Program-made: the position numbers and the translations under genes
Shown: positions 45,371-57,144 of the stretch, piece after piece
Layout: each line of letters starts with the position of its first letter
Numbering within the stretch: position 1 is the stretch's first letter
Origin: Euwallacea fornicatus
Taxonomy: Eukaryota > Arthropoda > Insecta > Coleoptera > Curculionidae
Direction: 5' to 3'
Assembly: GCF_040115645.1 (NCBI RefSeq)
Contig: NC_089566.1
Span: 434,001 to 498,000, forward strand
DNA: 64,000 nucleotides
The notes under the pieces: model-generated
Databases searched by the model: none
What the model was told of the DNA's origin: nothing
Seen by the model: only the letters and a program-made list of their open reading frames with translations

Positions 45371-47937
45371 GAAACGAAAAACTTAATAAACATTTTATTT
45401 TCCGTCAGAATTTTGCGTTATCGCGTAAACACATAACCAAAAAACAAAATTAATAGTTCACTTTGAACACCCCATATGTCCAGAATTTATCTGCTGTAAA
45501 CCCACATTAGTATAATTTTTTTCCTCTTAAAATGCTTCGGAATTCCTCTCATCACAAAAAACATTTCAAGATTCGCCTCAAAGATTTAAATAATTACGTA
45601 CCGATTTTAGATTCATCTTCAAATTGGCGATTAAACGTTTCGTTTCTGAGATATCGCATAGACGTAAAACGGCTCATTTCCTTTGACTGATTATAGGTGT
45701 GTAATAAATGGTTTAATGAACACCTATCAAAGTACCTGCCATTATTAGAACAATTTTTCATCACGGATGAGCTGACTTCGCTTATGCGCTCACGTCCAGA
45801 AGCACTCATTAGGATGTTGGCAGTTGTGCAATGTTCGTAAGATATTTGATCTCGATTTAATTTCTCTTACTGTGCATCTTTAATAGTGCACGGCATGGCG
45901 AATGTGCCTTATTTGTTGCATGGGCAACAGCAATACAAAGACCTTTTGGTTGTACAAGCTGAGGTCTACTTTAACTATTTTTGGGCCATTAAATTCGGAA
46001 ACCACAATTCTAATTTTAAGTTTCAGGACAGATGGTTCCCATTGCGCTGCTGCTTTTTCACTTAACCTGGTTTCGGACTATTTTTGAGTTTTCTTTGGGA
46101 AACGTAATTTCCTGTTGTCTTTTCTACGAAGTAACGCCGGATGTTTTATTTGATTGATTGGAATCGTCTCCCAGTCATTTTTAATTTAAATGTAATGAAC
46201 GGAAAGTTGACTCTTTAATTTAAGCTCGTCTTATATTGCCCAATTTATTGTAGGGGTATCAAAAGGTATCGAAAATGTCCAGCCGAGTGTTCTGCGAAAA
46301 CGCCGCATGCACGACTTGTATCTCGTACCTCAGTTCACGCACCGAGTGTGACACGTTTCAGAGCCAAAGTCGAATTGAAGACCTAACTTAGCTACCACAT
46401 GGTAGCAGTATACAAATCACGATTAATTCGTTTCAAGTCACTCTCGAACGGGATTTTTTTGGTGCACCAGCTTTAAGATATCGAACGAGTTCGAAAATTT
46501 TCAAAGCAAGAAATACAGAAAATTTGACGTATTATGGAAAATTTGGTACAAGTTGGATAATCTGAAACGAACTGTGGCAGTGTATCGGGTCTTAATAGTA
46601 TGCGTGTCAACAAAATCGGTGAAATCTAAAAGTGTTCAGTCCTAGTCTAATATTTTTATACTTGTATTTCGACGTGACGTATTTCGAAAAGAATTTAAAA
46701 CCATAAATAAGCTCTATATAAAAATAGTCGCTACAATGGCGAATCCCAATCTGTTGCCAACGATGGATAAAAAGGAGGCAAACAAGAAAAAGTGAGAATT
46801 TAAGACGTCGTGGCTTTCAAATGGGATGCATGGCTTAGGATTTTCGAGTGAAATTTAGTGCATTAGCCTCCGAAACTAAAAATATTCCCCGGTTACTCCC
46901 GACTTATAAATAAAACAGTGAGATGCAGCACGAAACCAACAACAGCTTTAAGTTATGAGATCTGTTATCTAAGGTGTAAATTATTCGGATTCTGGGCATA
47001 TTTTGCACGATATTCATCTCAAATTCCATTAAACATCAAAGTTTCACGATGATTTCTTGAGCCTTAGACGATTGCCGTCTCAAACAGAGCCTTGCAAAAA
47101 GGAGCGAGAGAGTAGTTAGCTGACATTTCCATACATCTGTCTAACTCGAAAATGTCCCATAGAGCCTTCGTGCCAACAGAGTCGCGAACTATTTCTATTT
47201 CGTCAAAAACACGAGTCAGACTTGTAGATCGGTGTCCCCACCAAGCATGCTCTTGCCAGTCTGGTATTGGCCTACCCGCCTACAATTTCCTTCTTTGGCG
47301 ATTAAAATGACTCGATTTGCTGAAATCTTTAAGGAAGCAATTTCATATTAAGTTACTCATCCAGACGTAAATACCTGGCAACTCCCACAGCTTGAAGATT
47401 TATGTCGTCACTCATACATTTTCAATTGTTGTGCCTCCAACATAAACACTGGCGCCAAAATTTCAGTCTAGCGCTTTCATATTACACAGATAATTTAAGT
47501 GTTAACTCTGATAATTCAGAACATATCGTTTCAGTTTCAGATTCCGAGTAAATAATTCCAAGTATCGGTATTTCCTCTGCTATTTGCACTGACGGTGATT
47601 TCCACATGATATATGGCCCTTAAGGGCCTGGAGACTGTCTGGACTAGCAGGATTTATGACACTTCGTTGCTTGTTACGCGGTCACACACCACAACGTTAT
47701 TTAAAATGTTTGTAACTATCATTTTTTACATTTCTACCTTACGTCTTCTATTCCACATCATTTAAGTTCTCCTTTTCCTATAACTTATGCCGTTCTGATG
47801 ATAGTTTTATATGTTGGCGCTTCAGAAATTGTTAGTCGAATGCGTGATTTTATTGAGTTTAACTTTTGGACTTTACGACCTACGAATGTGATTAAGAATA
47901 CTAATGAGCACCCTTGGTATCCGTCTCTATTACATTA
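45371..47937. other. No gene recognised, one weak open frame
   Basis: Contains TIR-like sequence near 45640-45665 (ATCTCAGAAACG type on the minus strand) and the 14-bp palindrome GGCCCTTAAGGGCC at 47615-47628. A possible exon-like frame at 47073-47285 is listed separately. Confidence 0.4.
47073..47285 (-). other. Open, ATG-less 71-codon reading, possible exon
   Basis: On the minus strand, a TTGTAG acceptor-like site near 47284 is followed by an uninterrupted reading (GRPIPDWQEHAWWGHRSTS; VFDEIEIVRDSVGTKALWDI) that ends in TAA near 47073. The amino-acid pattern looks more protein-like than most chance frames here, but I recognise no family and see no partner exon. Confidence 0.2.
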
Positions 47938-49204
47938 CGCCGGAAAGTTCGGTCCGATAATTTAATTTCAAGTTTGAACATGTACGCCCATACTCTTTTG
48001 AGCCATATATGGCCGCGTTCCTTCATAACTGCATGTACATACATGTTTGCTTCGATGTTAACTACAGTTTAAGATATCTCGTGTCATTATTAAGCTAGAC
48101 GCAATCGCGAAAACATGGGCACCAATAAAGCTCATTTAAGGCACTGTATGTTGTATGAATTCCAACAGGGTAGAAATGGTATCGAAGCATGTCGAAATTT
48201 AGTGAAAGTTTTCGGAGGAGATGCTGTTTCAAAAAGAAACATATTGGAGATGGTTCGAAAAATTTTGAGCAGGTGTTTTCGACCTTAGTGATAAGGCACA
48301 CTCTGGGCGACCATCTTTCGATAATGTAAAGACCATGATATGCCAAGATCCTTTTCTAACAACATCGGAAATCGTGGAGAAACTTAACTCAGCTCAAAAA
48401 ATCATTTCGGACCACATTAGGAAGCTAAATTGGTCTATATGTATTCCAAATGGGTGCCTCATGAGTTAAGTTGGAAAAAATTTGCATGACCGCATCGTCA
48501 TATGTACATCTCTGCGTGCTCGGAACAAAAGCGAACCTTTCTTAGCCCGTATGATAACTGATGATGAAAAGTGGATTACGTATGAAAACATTGTAAGGAA
48601 AAGAGCGTGCTGAAAAACTTACCCCCTCCACTCCTAAACCTGGATTGAGCCTTAAAGAGAGAATGCTGTGTTTATGGTGGGACATCCAAAGACCAATCCA
48701 TTACGAGCTTTTGAAACCCAAGGAAAAGCTCAATTCGGAGAAACATTGTTGGGAAACGGATGAGTTGAAGAAAGCACTCCAAGAAAAGATGGATGATGGT
48801 GATGTTCAACAGGCAGCAAATCATATTGCACAACGCCGATGCCAGACCACAAGCAGCTTTGGCGACTCACCAGAAAATCGCAGAGCTACGCTGGGAAATT
48901 CTCTCTCATCCACCATACTCCCCAGACCTTGCACCCTCTGATTTTCACTTGTTCCTCTCTTTGAAAAATTTTTTGGGAGGAAAATAGTTCAAAAATGAAG
49001 AAGGTGTCAAAACCGCACTTTTTGAGTTTTTCGTCTTCGAAGACAGGGCGTTCTTCAAAAATGGGGTTTACAAATTGACATCGCGCTGGCAAGAAGTCAT
49101 AAACAATAACGGAAATTTTATCCTACAGTAAATATTGTTAGATGGATCAAAAACTGCACAATTTTCTTCTTCATCTTCATAAACGGACAAAACTTTCCGG
49201 TAGA
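47938..49204 (+). mobile_element. mariner element (about 1.27 kb), second family
   Basis: The ends pair as CGGAAAGTTCGGTCCG (from about 47941) and CGGACAAAACTTTCCG (to about 49199). The exact end bases and TA duplication are unclear by a few bases. Size fits mariner. Confidence 0.8.
48115..49131 (+). pseudogene. mariner DD34D transposase, heavily mutated
   Basis: The ATG at 48115 gives MGTNKAHLRHCMLYEFQQGR and EACRNLVKVFGGDAVSKR, a mariner N-terminus. Later blocks in shifting frames: SGRPSF, WVPHELS (with a stop after it), ITDDEKWITYEN (first Asp; GDEKW reads DDEKW), MLCLWWDIQRPIHYELLKP, then NARPQAALATHQKIAELRW. The second Asp position reads Ala (NADARPQ for QHDNARPH). PPYSPDLAPSDFHLFLSLK carries the third Asp. 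The terminal RWQEVINNNGNF ends at the TAA 49129-49131. Multiple stops and at least three frameshifts; it is a different mariner lineage from those at 22069 and 51423. Confidence 0.85.
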
Positions 49205-49898
49205 CTTAATATCTGGAATCATCCTAATAATTTAAAACAATATTTCTGCAATCTAAGGCAAAAATCAATAAGGGTTCAGCCAAATTTGAGTTATTTTTGG
49301 CTATATGGGAATAATGGAACATGACATGGGTGTAAAGGAAATTATAGCAGTGACCACAAAAAAAATATTTAGCCAAGTATCCTGGTAAAAAATACCATAT
49401 TTTATTGATATTGTACAATATGGTAATTGTGTTTGTTTTTTTGGGAAATAGAATATACACGCTTTTATAGAATAGTTAGAATGTTAATTGGATTAAGTTG
49501 AAAATTACCTAAGTGAAGAAACTTTGCACTTTCAAAATTATGGTTATTACTATACCTTATTAATGACCAAATAGTTAGATCAGCGATATCCAGGAAACAC
49601 GTCTGATCGTAAAGCGAAGAAAGATCTCAGAATATGACACCACGGGACCTTTTTTTAAAGCAGTGTGATACTTAGTAGATTAGAACACTGGAAATAATGA
49701 TATTGAGGATCATACAAACCAAATACCTTATATCGATACTGGTGAAACAAAAGTGAGAGGAATTTTTCAGGTTTATGCAAAATATGGAGATTTGTTCTCC
49801 AAAATTATCGATTCCTGTGGGAAAGTAATCATATTATTACCTAATATAACACGACAACTATGCTTGTAGGAGGATTGTATCAACCAAATAAATACTTA
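49205..49898. other. No gene seen
   Basis: AT-rich spacer between two transposons. Confidence 0.5.
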
Positions 49899-51242
49899 CA
49901 GTATCGGACAAAATTAAATTGACCACAGTAATTTTAGTATGCAGAGGTGAGTTATTGAAATATTATCTTTCCAATTTTGTGATATTTGTTGCGCAAAATG
50001 CCATCAGGAAGACATTTGTCCAGTGATTCGAAAGAAAAAATAATTGAGGCTTATAAAAAGGAGAGGTCACGGAGGTTGATATGTGAGCAGTTTAATTTAT
50101 CAAAACAAGTAGTATCCCTCACAATAAATAATTTCCGTCTTCGAGGAACTGTGACGAATTTAATGGAAGGAGGTAGACGTCGAAAAAGTTCTGTGAGACT
50201 TGATGGAAAAATAAAAATGTTAAGCAAGAAAAACCCTTGGATGTCTGCAGCTAACATATGTATGTGGGGAATTAGACGATATTGACTGATATTGTCTTCT
50301 CGAACGGTCCAGAGAAGTTTGGTAGAACGTGGACTTCGTGTCTATCGACCAGCGCAAAAACCGCTTCTATAAAAGAAAAACAAGGACTCAAGACCAAGGT
50401 TTGCAACGCTTCATCTTCATTGGTCTGCAAAGAGCTAGAAAACGGTGCTGTTTAGTGATGAGAGCAAGTTCAATTTGATCAGTATTGAACTATCTCAATA
50501 TGTTCATCGTCCAATTGGTAAAAGGCTTCATTCTAGATACGTCCCCTTTCTAGAAGTCCGTGAAGCATGGAGGTAGAAACATGATGGGCGCTTTCTCTGG
50601 TTGCGATATGGGTCTCATATATAGTATTTTTGGGAAAATGGATCGTTTCATGTACTGTAACATATGGAAACAGTGATGTTATCGCATGCCGATTGGGAAA
50701 TGCCATCATCGTACGTTTTTCAGCATGATGACGATCCCAAACACACTTCAAGGGTCGTAAAACTGTGGTTGAATGATAAAAAAATTTATGTTCGGCAATG
50801 GCCAGCTCAGTTGCCGAATCTCAATCCGGTTGAGAACCTCTGGGAAATTGTGGAATAAAATATACGAACCAAAAAATTCAGCAATGAAAAAGAACTTTTC
50901 AAAGAAGTTGAAAAAAATTGGAGATTTACTGATCCTACAATAATAATATCAAATTTGATAGAATCCATGCTAAAAGGCTATGGGAGGAAATATTGATCAG
51001 TTAGCGACAAATTCATAGCAATTCTATATTTTCATGACAGTCAATTTAATTATGTCGCATTTTATTGTTGTTGATTTTTGAATTTCACTTTTTGTTAATG
51101 TATTTCAATTGATTTTGAGAAATTATAGTTTTTTTTATAATGAAAATTACGTTTTTTATTAAATTATTATTTTGAATAGATTTTGGATTAAAATAAAAAT
51201 TTTAACATTTACTGGCAGTCAATTTAGTTTTGTCCAATACTG
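49899..51242 (+). mobile_element. Tc1-like transposon (1.34 kb), sixth family
   Basis: TA at 49897-49898 and 51243-51244. Ends CAGTATCGGACAAAATTAAA and the complement of CAGTATTGGACAAAACTAAA. An inner copy of the right end motif (CAGTCAATTTAATTATGTCG) lies at about 51036. Confidence 0.9.
49998..50996 (+). pseudogene. Tc1-like DD34E transposase, many lesions
   Basis: Starts MPSGRHLSSDSKEKIIEAYK (49998), helix-turn-helix with CEQFNLSKQVVSLTINNF. The frame stops at 50285, then continues piecewise: SSRTVQRSLVERGL, VLFSDESKFNL (first Asp), QYVHRPIGKRLHSRY, KHGGRNMM. From about 50700: YVFQHDDDPKHTSRVVKLW (second Asp), PNLNPVENLWEIVE (Glu; the usual SPDLNP reads LPNLNP). The C-terminus is shortened (ESMLKGYGRKY), ending at 50994-50996. 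Catalytic residues remain, but stops, frameshifts and small deletions are frequent. Confidence 0.88.
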
Positions 51243-51244
51243 TA

Positions 51245-51420
51245 TGTAGGAATATTTAACACATTCGTCGAAATTTTGACTCATCAACATCTAGGGTAGA
51301 CGTTAAGGGGGAGCAGAAATATCTGTCTATACATACTGCTGCGATTACCATTGGTACTTAATAATAAGGTACCAACCTAGTTTTTAATGTTGAGTGGGTA
51401 GTGAATGAACTTACCAGGCA
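51245..51420. other. No gene seen
   Basis: Short spacer before the mariner. Nothing recognised. Confidence 0.5.
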
Positions 51421-52720
51421 TACAAGTATGAAATGCGGATTTTGTGTTCGAAAAATACATGTCAAATTTGAAACAACGATTAAAGTTAAATTATTCAAAG
51501 TATGCTCCATCGCTAGCGATACATTTTGTCCATCTGTCGGGTAATTTATGAATAGTAAAAAGTTTCCTCTTTTGCCGCGAACCATTTATCTAACCATTTT
51601 TTCACATCGTCGTACGAACCAAAGCGCTGCTCCGCAAGTGCGTGACCCATAGATGCGAACAAGTGGTAATCGGAAGGGGCCAAGTCGGGGGAGTAAGCTG
51701 CATGGGGTAGCACCTCCCAGTTGAGCGCTTCCAACGTGTCACGAACCGGTTTTGCCGTATGTGAAGGAGCATTGTCATAAAGAAAAATGATCTTGTGTTG
51801 CCTTTTCTGATATTCTGGTCGTTTCTGGAACAGGGAAACGTATCAAATCAAGCAATTGTTGTTTGATAGCTTTTGGTATTAACCGTTTCACTAGACTGTA
51901 ACAGTTCATAATAGACCACTCCCTTCTGGTCCCACCACACATAAAGCATCGTTTTCCTGCCAAAGAGATTCGGTCTTGCAGTTGAAGTGGATGGTGCACC
52001 TGGATCTACCCATGACTTCTTGCGCTTTGGATTTTCAAAGTAAATCCACTTTTCGTCACCAGTGACGATACGATGGAAAAAAGACTTTCTTTTGTATCTT
52101 TCGAGCAAAATTTCACATGTGTTTTGCGTCTCTCCATTTGCCTGTCATGTTCAACTCATGTGGTACCCATCTACCGACCTTTTGAATCTTTCCCATCTCT
52201 CGTGGGCGAATGGAAACAGCTTGTTGACTAACGCTTAATTGCTCTGCAAGTTGTTTTTGTGTTTGTGCATAGTCTTCGTCCAACAATGCCTGCAATTCTG
52301 CATCTTCATACTTGTTTGGCGGTTTCCCCCTTCCTTGTCCCTAACATTAAAATCACCACTTCTGAAACGCCGAAACCATGGTTCACACGTACAGTCAGTG
52401 ACAAAAGTATTCGTACACCATCCAAAAAGTGAGAATAATGGCTATTTAGTACTTAAACTTAATAATGACATAAGGAACATACAAAACAAGATCCAATCAT
52501 ATCTTTTATATCATTAAAACAATAATTTTCAATCCAGATTTCATGTAAAAGTTAAAAATATCATTTTAGGCAAGTCACAAAAATATTCGTACAACCTATT
52601 GTTGTTTTTATTATTCTTTTATAAAGAATAGAGTATAGAAAAATATTTATATTTTTGTTCACCGGTATTTCTAAAATAATAAACAACATGTTTTTACCAA
52701 ATTGTGCATTAGTGTTAAAC

Positions 52721-53758
52721 ATGGGTCGTAAGGGCAAAGAGTGTTCCGAAGACATTCGAAATTTAATTATAAAATTATTCAATGAGTAAAAGTCTTACAG
52801 TCAAATCAGTAAAATTGTTAATAGAAGTCGATCCACTATTCAGTACATTATCAAGAACTACAAAAATACCGGAAGTGTTTTGAAAAAACCACGAAAGGGG
52901 CGAAAGAAAAACTTAACTCTAAGAGAAGAACGCGCTCTTGTTCGGAAAATTAGAGAAAACCCGAGACAGAGTGCCCCTGTGTTAGCAGCGCAAATGTCAG
53001 AAGCCACTGGGAAGAATGTACTTCGTCAAACTGTAAGAAGGGTTTTACGATCGGCAGAGTACCATGGCAGGGTTCCTCGAAAGAAACCCTTTATATCAAA
53101 AGTCAACCAGTAGAAACGTTTAGCTTTTGCACAGAAGTATCTGGAAAAAGACGAGAGCTTTTGGGCAAAGGTGTTATTTACTGATGAAAGCAAGTTTAAC
53201 TTGTTTGGGTCAGATGGTAAAGGAAAAGTGTGGCGTAAAAAAAATACAGCTTTGAATCCTGAAAATCTGTGTCCAACAATTAAATATGGTGATGGCCATG
53301 TTATGGTTTGGGCAGCCATGGCAGCATCTGGAGTGGGTACTTTGGCTTTTATTGAGGGTAACATGGACCAGTATAAATATATGGAAATTTTGCGGGCTAA
53401 TCTACTTGTGAGTGTTGAAAAATTGGGATTGGAAAACTGGATTTTGCAGTAAGACACCGACCCAAAACATAATGCGCGTAACGTTAAGATGTGGATTGCC
53501 TACAATGTACCTCGACTTTTAGACCATCCACCCCAGTCACCAGACCTCAACCCAATTGAACATCTCTGGGATCAATTAGACAGACAAATCCGCGTTCCTG
53601 AGGTTCAAAAACGAATTAAAAATAGAGAATCTCTTAAGGTCGTTTTAGAAGAACAATGGCAAAAAATACCTGCAGAAACAACGGCAAATTTAGTTTGGTC
53701 AATGCCCAGAAGGCTTAAAGACGTTATTTTAGCCAAAGGAGGCCCAACGAAATATTGA
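52721..53758 (+). pseudogene. Tc1-like DD34E transposase: one frame, three nonsense codons
   Basis: 346 codons from MGRKGKECSEDIRNLIIKLF to GGPTKY with no frameshift. Stops: TAA at 52787-52789 (codon 23), TAG at 53111-53113 (codon 131), TAA at 53450-53452 (codon 244, where the family has Gln before D.DPKH). Domains: helix-turn-helix (SQISKIVNRSRSTIQYI), GRKKNLTLRE, RQTVRRVLRSAEYHGRVPRK, FTDESKFNLFGSDGKG (first Asp), MVWAAMAASGVGTLAFIEG, DTDPKHNARNVK (second Asp), QSPDLNPIEHLWDQLDRQI (Glu). It is related to the transposase at 3069-4100 (MGRRGKE...; shared GNMD and LDRQI blocks). Confidence 0.93.
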
Positions 53759-53948
53759 ATGTACTAAAAGTGGGAAAAGTTAATTAGTTTTTATTAGTGT
53801 ACGAACACTTATGTGACCTGCCGGAAATGACATTTTATTTATATTCTTAGAATCTAAGTTAAAATTTAATGTTTAAGTTGCAATAAACGAAATAAATAGG
53901 CTGTTTTCACCTGTTCCATATGCCAACTTCTATTTGTAATCCTAAGTA

Positions 53949-55515
53949 CACCCCTGGCCAAATTTTAGTGTACAATTAAAATATTTGCAAAATTTAGTAA
54001 TTTTAATATGTTATTCAAGTTTTTTCGGTTTAACACTTCGCTTACACACTTTTAAGAAAAATATATAATGCCCATCACTTATTTGTGTATTAATCTTTGA
54101 CAATTCAAATGAGAATTGGATTAATAAATAAACAATAACAGATTCCTGGCCAAATCAAAGTGTACATCGCATATTTTATATGTAAACATGAGATTATTTT
54201 TTAGATCAGTCTAGTTTTTTCCTTTTATGTGAAAAGAACAAATTAAAAATGTATTCTTTCGATTTAATCACTAGAGCTAAAAAGGATGTTGAGCGTGGTA
54301 TGAGTTATCGTGCTGTTGCTGAAAAATTTCATCTGTCTCATTCTACAGTTGCAAAAATGTATAAAACGGATTACAATCGAGTGAAAAAGAAGAAAGGACC
54401 CAAATCAAAGTTAAATATGCGAAGCCAAGCGCGTATTAAAAGAGAAATTTGCCGGATAGCAGGAGAAGGTGAGTTGGTGACTTCTCGGAAATTAAAAGAA
54501 AACTTGCGATTGGTCGCATCTGCAAGAACCATAAGGAGAACTCTTCCTCAAATGGGTGTTAAATGGAAAAAAGTTCACAAATAAATTCCTCTCACTAAAG
54601 CCCACCGTGAGTTTCGAGTGGCAAAAGCTCGAGAGTGGTTATCTTTAGGGGACTTTATCTGGACAAGGACGGTATTCACCGATGTAAAAAAATTCTCAAA
54701 GGACGGTCCTGATAATGAATATAGTTACATGGAAGATAGATCAACAACATCGTTTTATCGCCCAAAACGCCAAATGAGAGGTGGAGGGGTGATGATTTGG
54801 GGAGCAATAACTGCTTCAGGGCATTTTCTGCTGGAAAGAATCTCTGGAAGAATCAATAGTTAAGGTTATTTAACTCTTTTACGAGAGAAAGTTTATCCGT
54901 GGATGGCATCATAGTTTCCAGATGGAGATTTCTACTTTTTACAGGACAACGCACCCGTTCACTCTTCCAGAGTCACAAAAGAAGGGTTATCACAAATGGG
55001 ATTGAAGGTTTTTGATTGGCCGGCGCGCTCTCCAGACTTGAACCCAATAGAAAATTATTGGCAAGCACTCTCTGGGGAAGTGTACAAAAAAGGAGCATAC
55101 AACTCTGACTCGGAACTATGGGAAGAAGTTTTAAAAGCAGCGCAGAAAGTTAAAATAAACAAACCCAACCTTTTGAAAACTTTGTGTTGTTCTATGAATC
55201 GTAGATTGTTGAAAGTTATTGAATCTAAAGGAGACTCAATTAATTACTGATTTGTTTTAAAAATTCATGAAATTGGATATTTTTTAATTTGAAAAAAAAA
55301 ATGCATATTTTGTTGCTGTACACTTTAATTTGGCCAACTATCACTTTCTATGTAATTAAAATGTATGACTGTTTTGTTAATAAAGAAATAAAATAATTAA
55401 CGAATCAAATTTTTGTTTCCGTCCTTAATATAGAAATTAGACAACAGTAACCGTCTCATTTTTCTATTTCTTTTTGTAAATAAATCAGCTGTACACTTAA
55501 ATTTGACCAGGAGTG
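53949..55515 (+). mobile_element. Tc3-like transposon (1.57 kb), innermost of the nest
   Basis: TA at 53947-53948 and 55516-55517. Ends CACCCCTGGCCAAATTTTAG and the complement of CACTCCTGGTCAAATTTAAG. Inner copies of the end motif (CTGGCCAAATCAAAGTGTAC at about 54146; complement GTACACTTTAATTTGGCCA at about 55318) give an IR/DR arrangement. Confidence 0.93.
54249..55250 (+). pseudogene. Tc3-like transposase: one frame, three nonsense codons
   Basis: 334 codons from MYSFDLITRAKKDVERGMSY to GDSINY, no frameshift. Stops: TAA 54582-54584, TAA 54861-54863, TAG 54912-54914. The N-terminal helix-turn-helix reads AVAEKFHLSHSTVAKMYK; GPKSKLNMRSQARIKREI follows, then SARTIRRTLPQMGVKWKK. The first catalytic block VFTDVKKFSKDGPDN has the Tc3-type KKF..DGPD context; the residue after Asp is Val where Glu is usual. 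Then MIWGAITASG, FLQDNAPVHSSRVTKE (second Asp) and WPARSPDLNPIENYWQAL (Glu). The DGPD and NPIENYW features separate it from the Tc1-like genes nearby. Confidence 0.9.
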
Positions 55516-55870
55516 TAATTGTAATATTAACAACTTAGGTGGTGTACGAATAATTTCGTCACTGACTGTATCTCGCGATAAAGCATGTTCGCCATAAGCT
55601 TCTTGAAGTAATCGGCATGCTTCAGCAGCAGTTTCCTTTAAATGAAGACAAGAAATTAATGCTGTCCGCGAATGCTCTTTATTTGGCACAAAGTTCGACA
55701 TATCGAACGCAGTACAACACTACTATGCAAACACTTTTACAATTTATCATATAGTCGTGGCTATCACTTGTCGATGGCTAAAAATTAAAAAAATTAAAGA
55801 ACATTCATTATCCTATTTCTTGTACTGATCCTCTATCGGTTTTTCAAATCCGCATTTCATACTTGTGTAC

Positions 55871-56722
55871 CTGGAAATCTTATAAATTGCTTTATAGCCG
55901 CTTGAAATGCGTAACACCCACTCTGCTCTTTGAAAATTGTATCATGGGCATTCTGTTATTTTAAATTTATCTGTCCTACAGTTAGCGTATTCGTCATCTA
56001 CTCGAAGTAGATAGGGACAATACTTTTAGGGCACTGCTTAAGCTAAATCCAGTATATAGCGGGAGATACACATTTGGCCACATATGTGCAAATAAATAAT
56101 CCTTGTGATGGATGAGTTTTTCAAACGATATATTCCCCTACTTGGCGCAGAAAATTAATGAACCTGTCAACGAACACGTACCACTAAAAGTATGACCTAC
56201 ACTTGCAGAGAAATGACTGCAATTTACTTTAGTTTTGAACACCTATTTGGGCTATGTAGGCCATGTTGTATAATAATTAATGTGGTAGCAAGCTTCCCAT
56301 ACCTAGACAATAGACTGTGTATGCAGCCGTAAACAAACTAAAATAAACTTGGCACAATGATCTGGAAACCCAATACATGCGCATACATAAATAATCATAA
56401 ATACATTCGACAGGCACTACAAAGCTAGTCATCGATCCTGCTTCTAAATTTATCTGCATGATCACTACGTGAATCAAATCATGCTAATTTAAAAGGTAGG
56501 CCTCTAGAGAGTTTTGTAAAATATTAATTTATAGTCAAATTAGTACAAGTTCGAATGAACCATTCTCTTAAATAAGGCATAAACGCACTGAAAATTATTC
56601 AACTGGACGACCCACAACTTGATTGATATGAACTTTTTCGAACGCGGACCGCTGTGCGAAATACTTTTCTTTTAACAAAAGAGACAAGATAATCCCGCTT
56701 CCGCTTCGGAACTTCCACGTTA
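55871..56722. other. No gene seen
   Basis: Short open frames only. No repeats recognised. Confidence 0.45.
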
Positions 56723-57144
56723 TACAGGGCGTTTCACAATTGCACGGTATTACTTGAGCTATGTATTCTCTGGTAAAAGTGCGGAAAAAAATCATATAGA
56801 CATGCGTCCGTTCTCGATCGGGAGCAAAGTTACGAAATGTTAAAAGTTGAGAAAAAATTGGGTTTTTATTTTACTGTGTTTCATCTACTGAAAATAAAAC
56901 TCCCAAACTTTGTGTGCGTGTTAGGCAATAGATACTGCTTAATGCGAGAGTAGACTGCTTCCAACTACTATACAGAGCAGTGTATACAGCGTATGCTCGG
57001 AGATTTCGGTACATAAGGTACAAAGGAGAAAAATTTACTCGTCCGCCACAGAAGTATGTTAATATTTTTCCTAGGGTCTTCAATCTATTACTCAACTTTC
57101 ATCTCTTGAGCATAAAATAAAGAAGACAGCTCATAGAAACATAC

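Larger units (their letters stand above)
52392..55568 (+). mobile_element. Tc1-like transposon inserted in the mariner, itself split by another element
   Basis: TA at 52390-52391 and 55569-55570. Ends CAGTCAGTGACAAAAGTATT and the complement of CAGTCAGTGACGAAATTATT. Inner copies (CAAGTCACAAAAATATTCGT at about 52571; its complement near 53799) show IR/DR ends. Its right terminal region is interrupted by 53949-55515. Confidence 0.93.
51491..55701 (-). pseudogene. Mos1-like (mauritiana-type) mariner transposase, interrupted
   Basis: Starts MSNFVPNKEHSRTALISCLH (55701) and KETAAEACRLLQEAYGEHAL. The reading is cut at SRDT (about 55570) and resumes beyond the insertion at 52391 with CEPWFRRFRSGDFNV. 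A frameshift follows in the run of G near 52330. Then EDAELQALLDEDYAQTQKQL, QAVSIRPREMGKIQKVGRWV, RIVTGDEKWIYFENPKRKKS (first Asp), YVWWDQKGVVYYELL, IIFLYDNAPSHTAKPV (second Asp), AAYSPDLAPSDYHLFASMGH (third Asp), and the terminal KLPDRWTKCIASDGAYFE with stop at 51491-51493. The closeness to Mos1-group motifs is strong. Besides the insertion there are several frame breaks. Confidence 0.92.
51423..55867 (-). mobile_element. Mos1-like mariner split by nested Tc1-like elements
   Basis: Ends CAAGTATGAAATGCGGATTT after TA at 51421-51422 and the complementary AAATCCGCATTTCATACTTG near 55846-55865. Removing 52392-55568 leaves about 1.27 kb, the normal mariner size. Confidence 0.9.

Noticed and set aside
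45594..45809. Minus-strand frame with NNGRYFD, reminiscent of a DUF4817-type C-terminus
   Set aside because: Only a few residues agree and the upstream catalytic blocks were not found.
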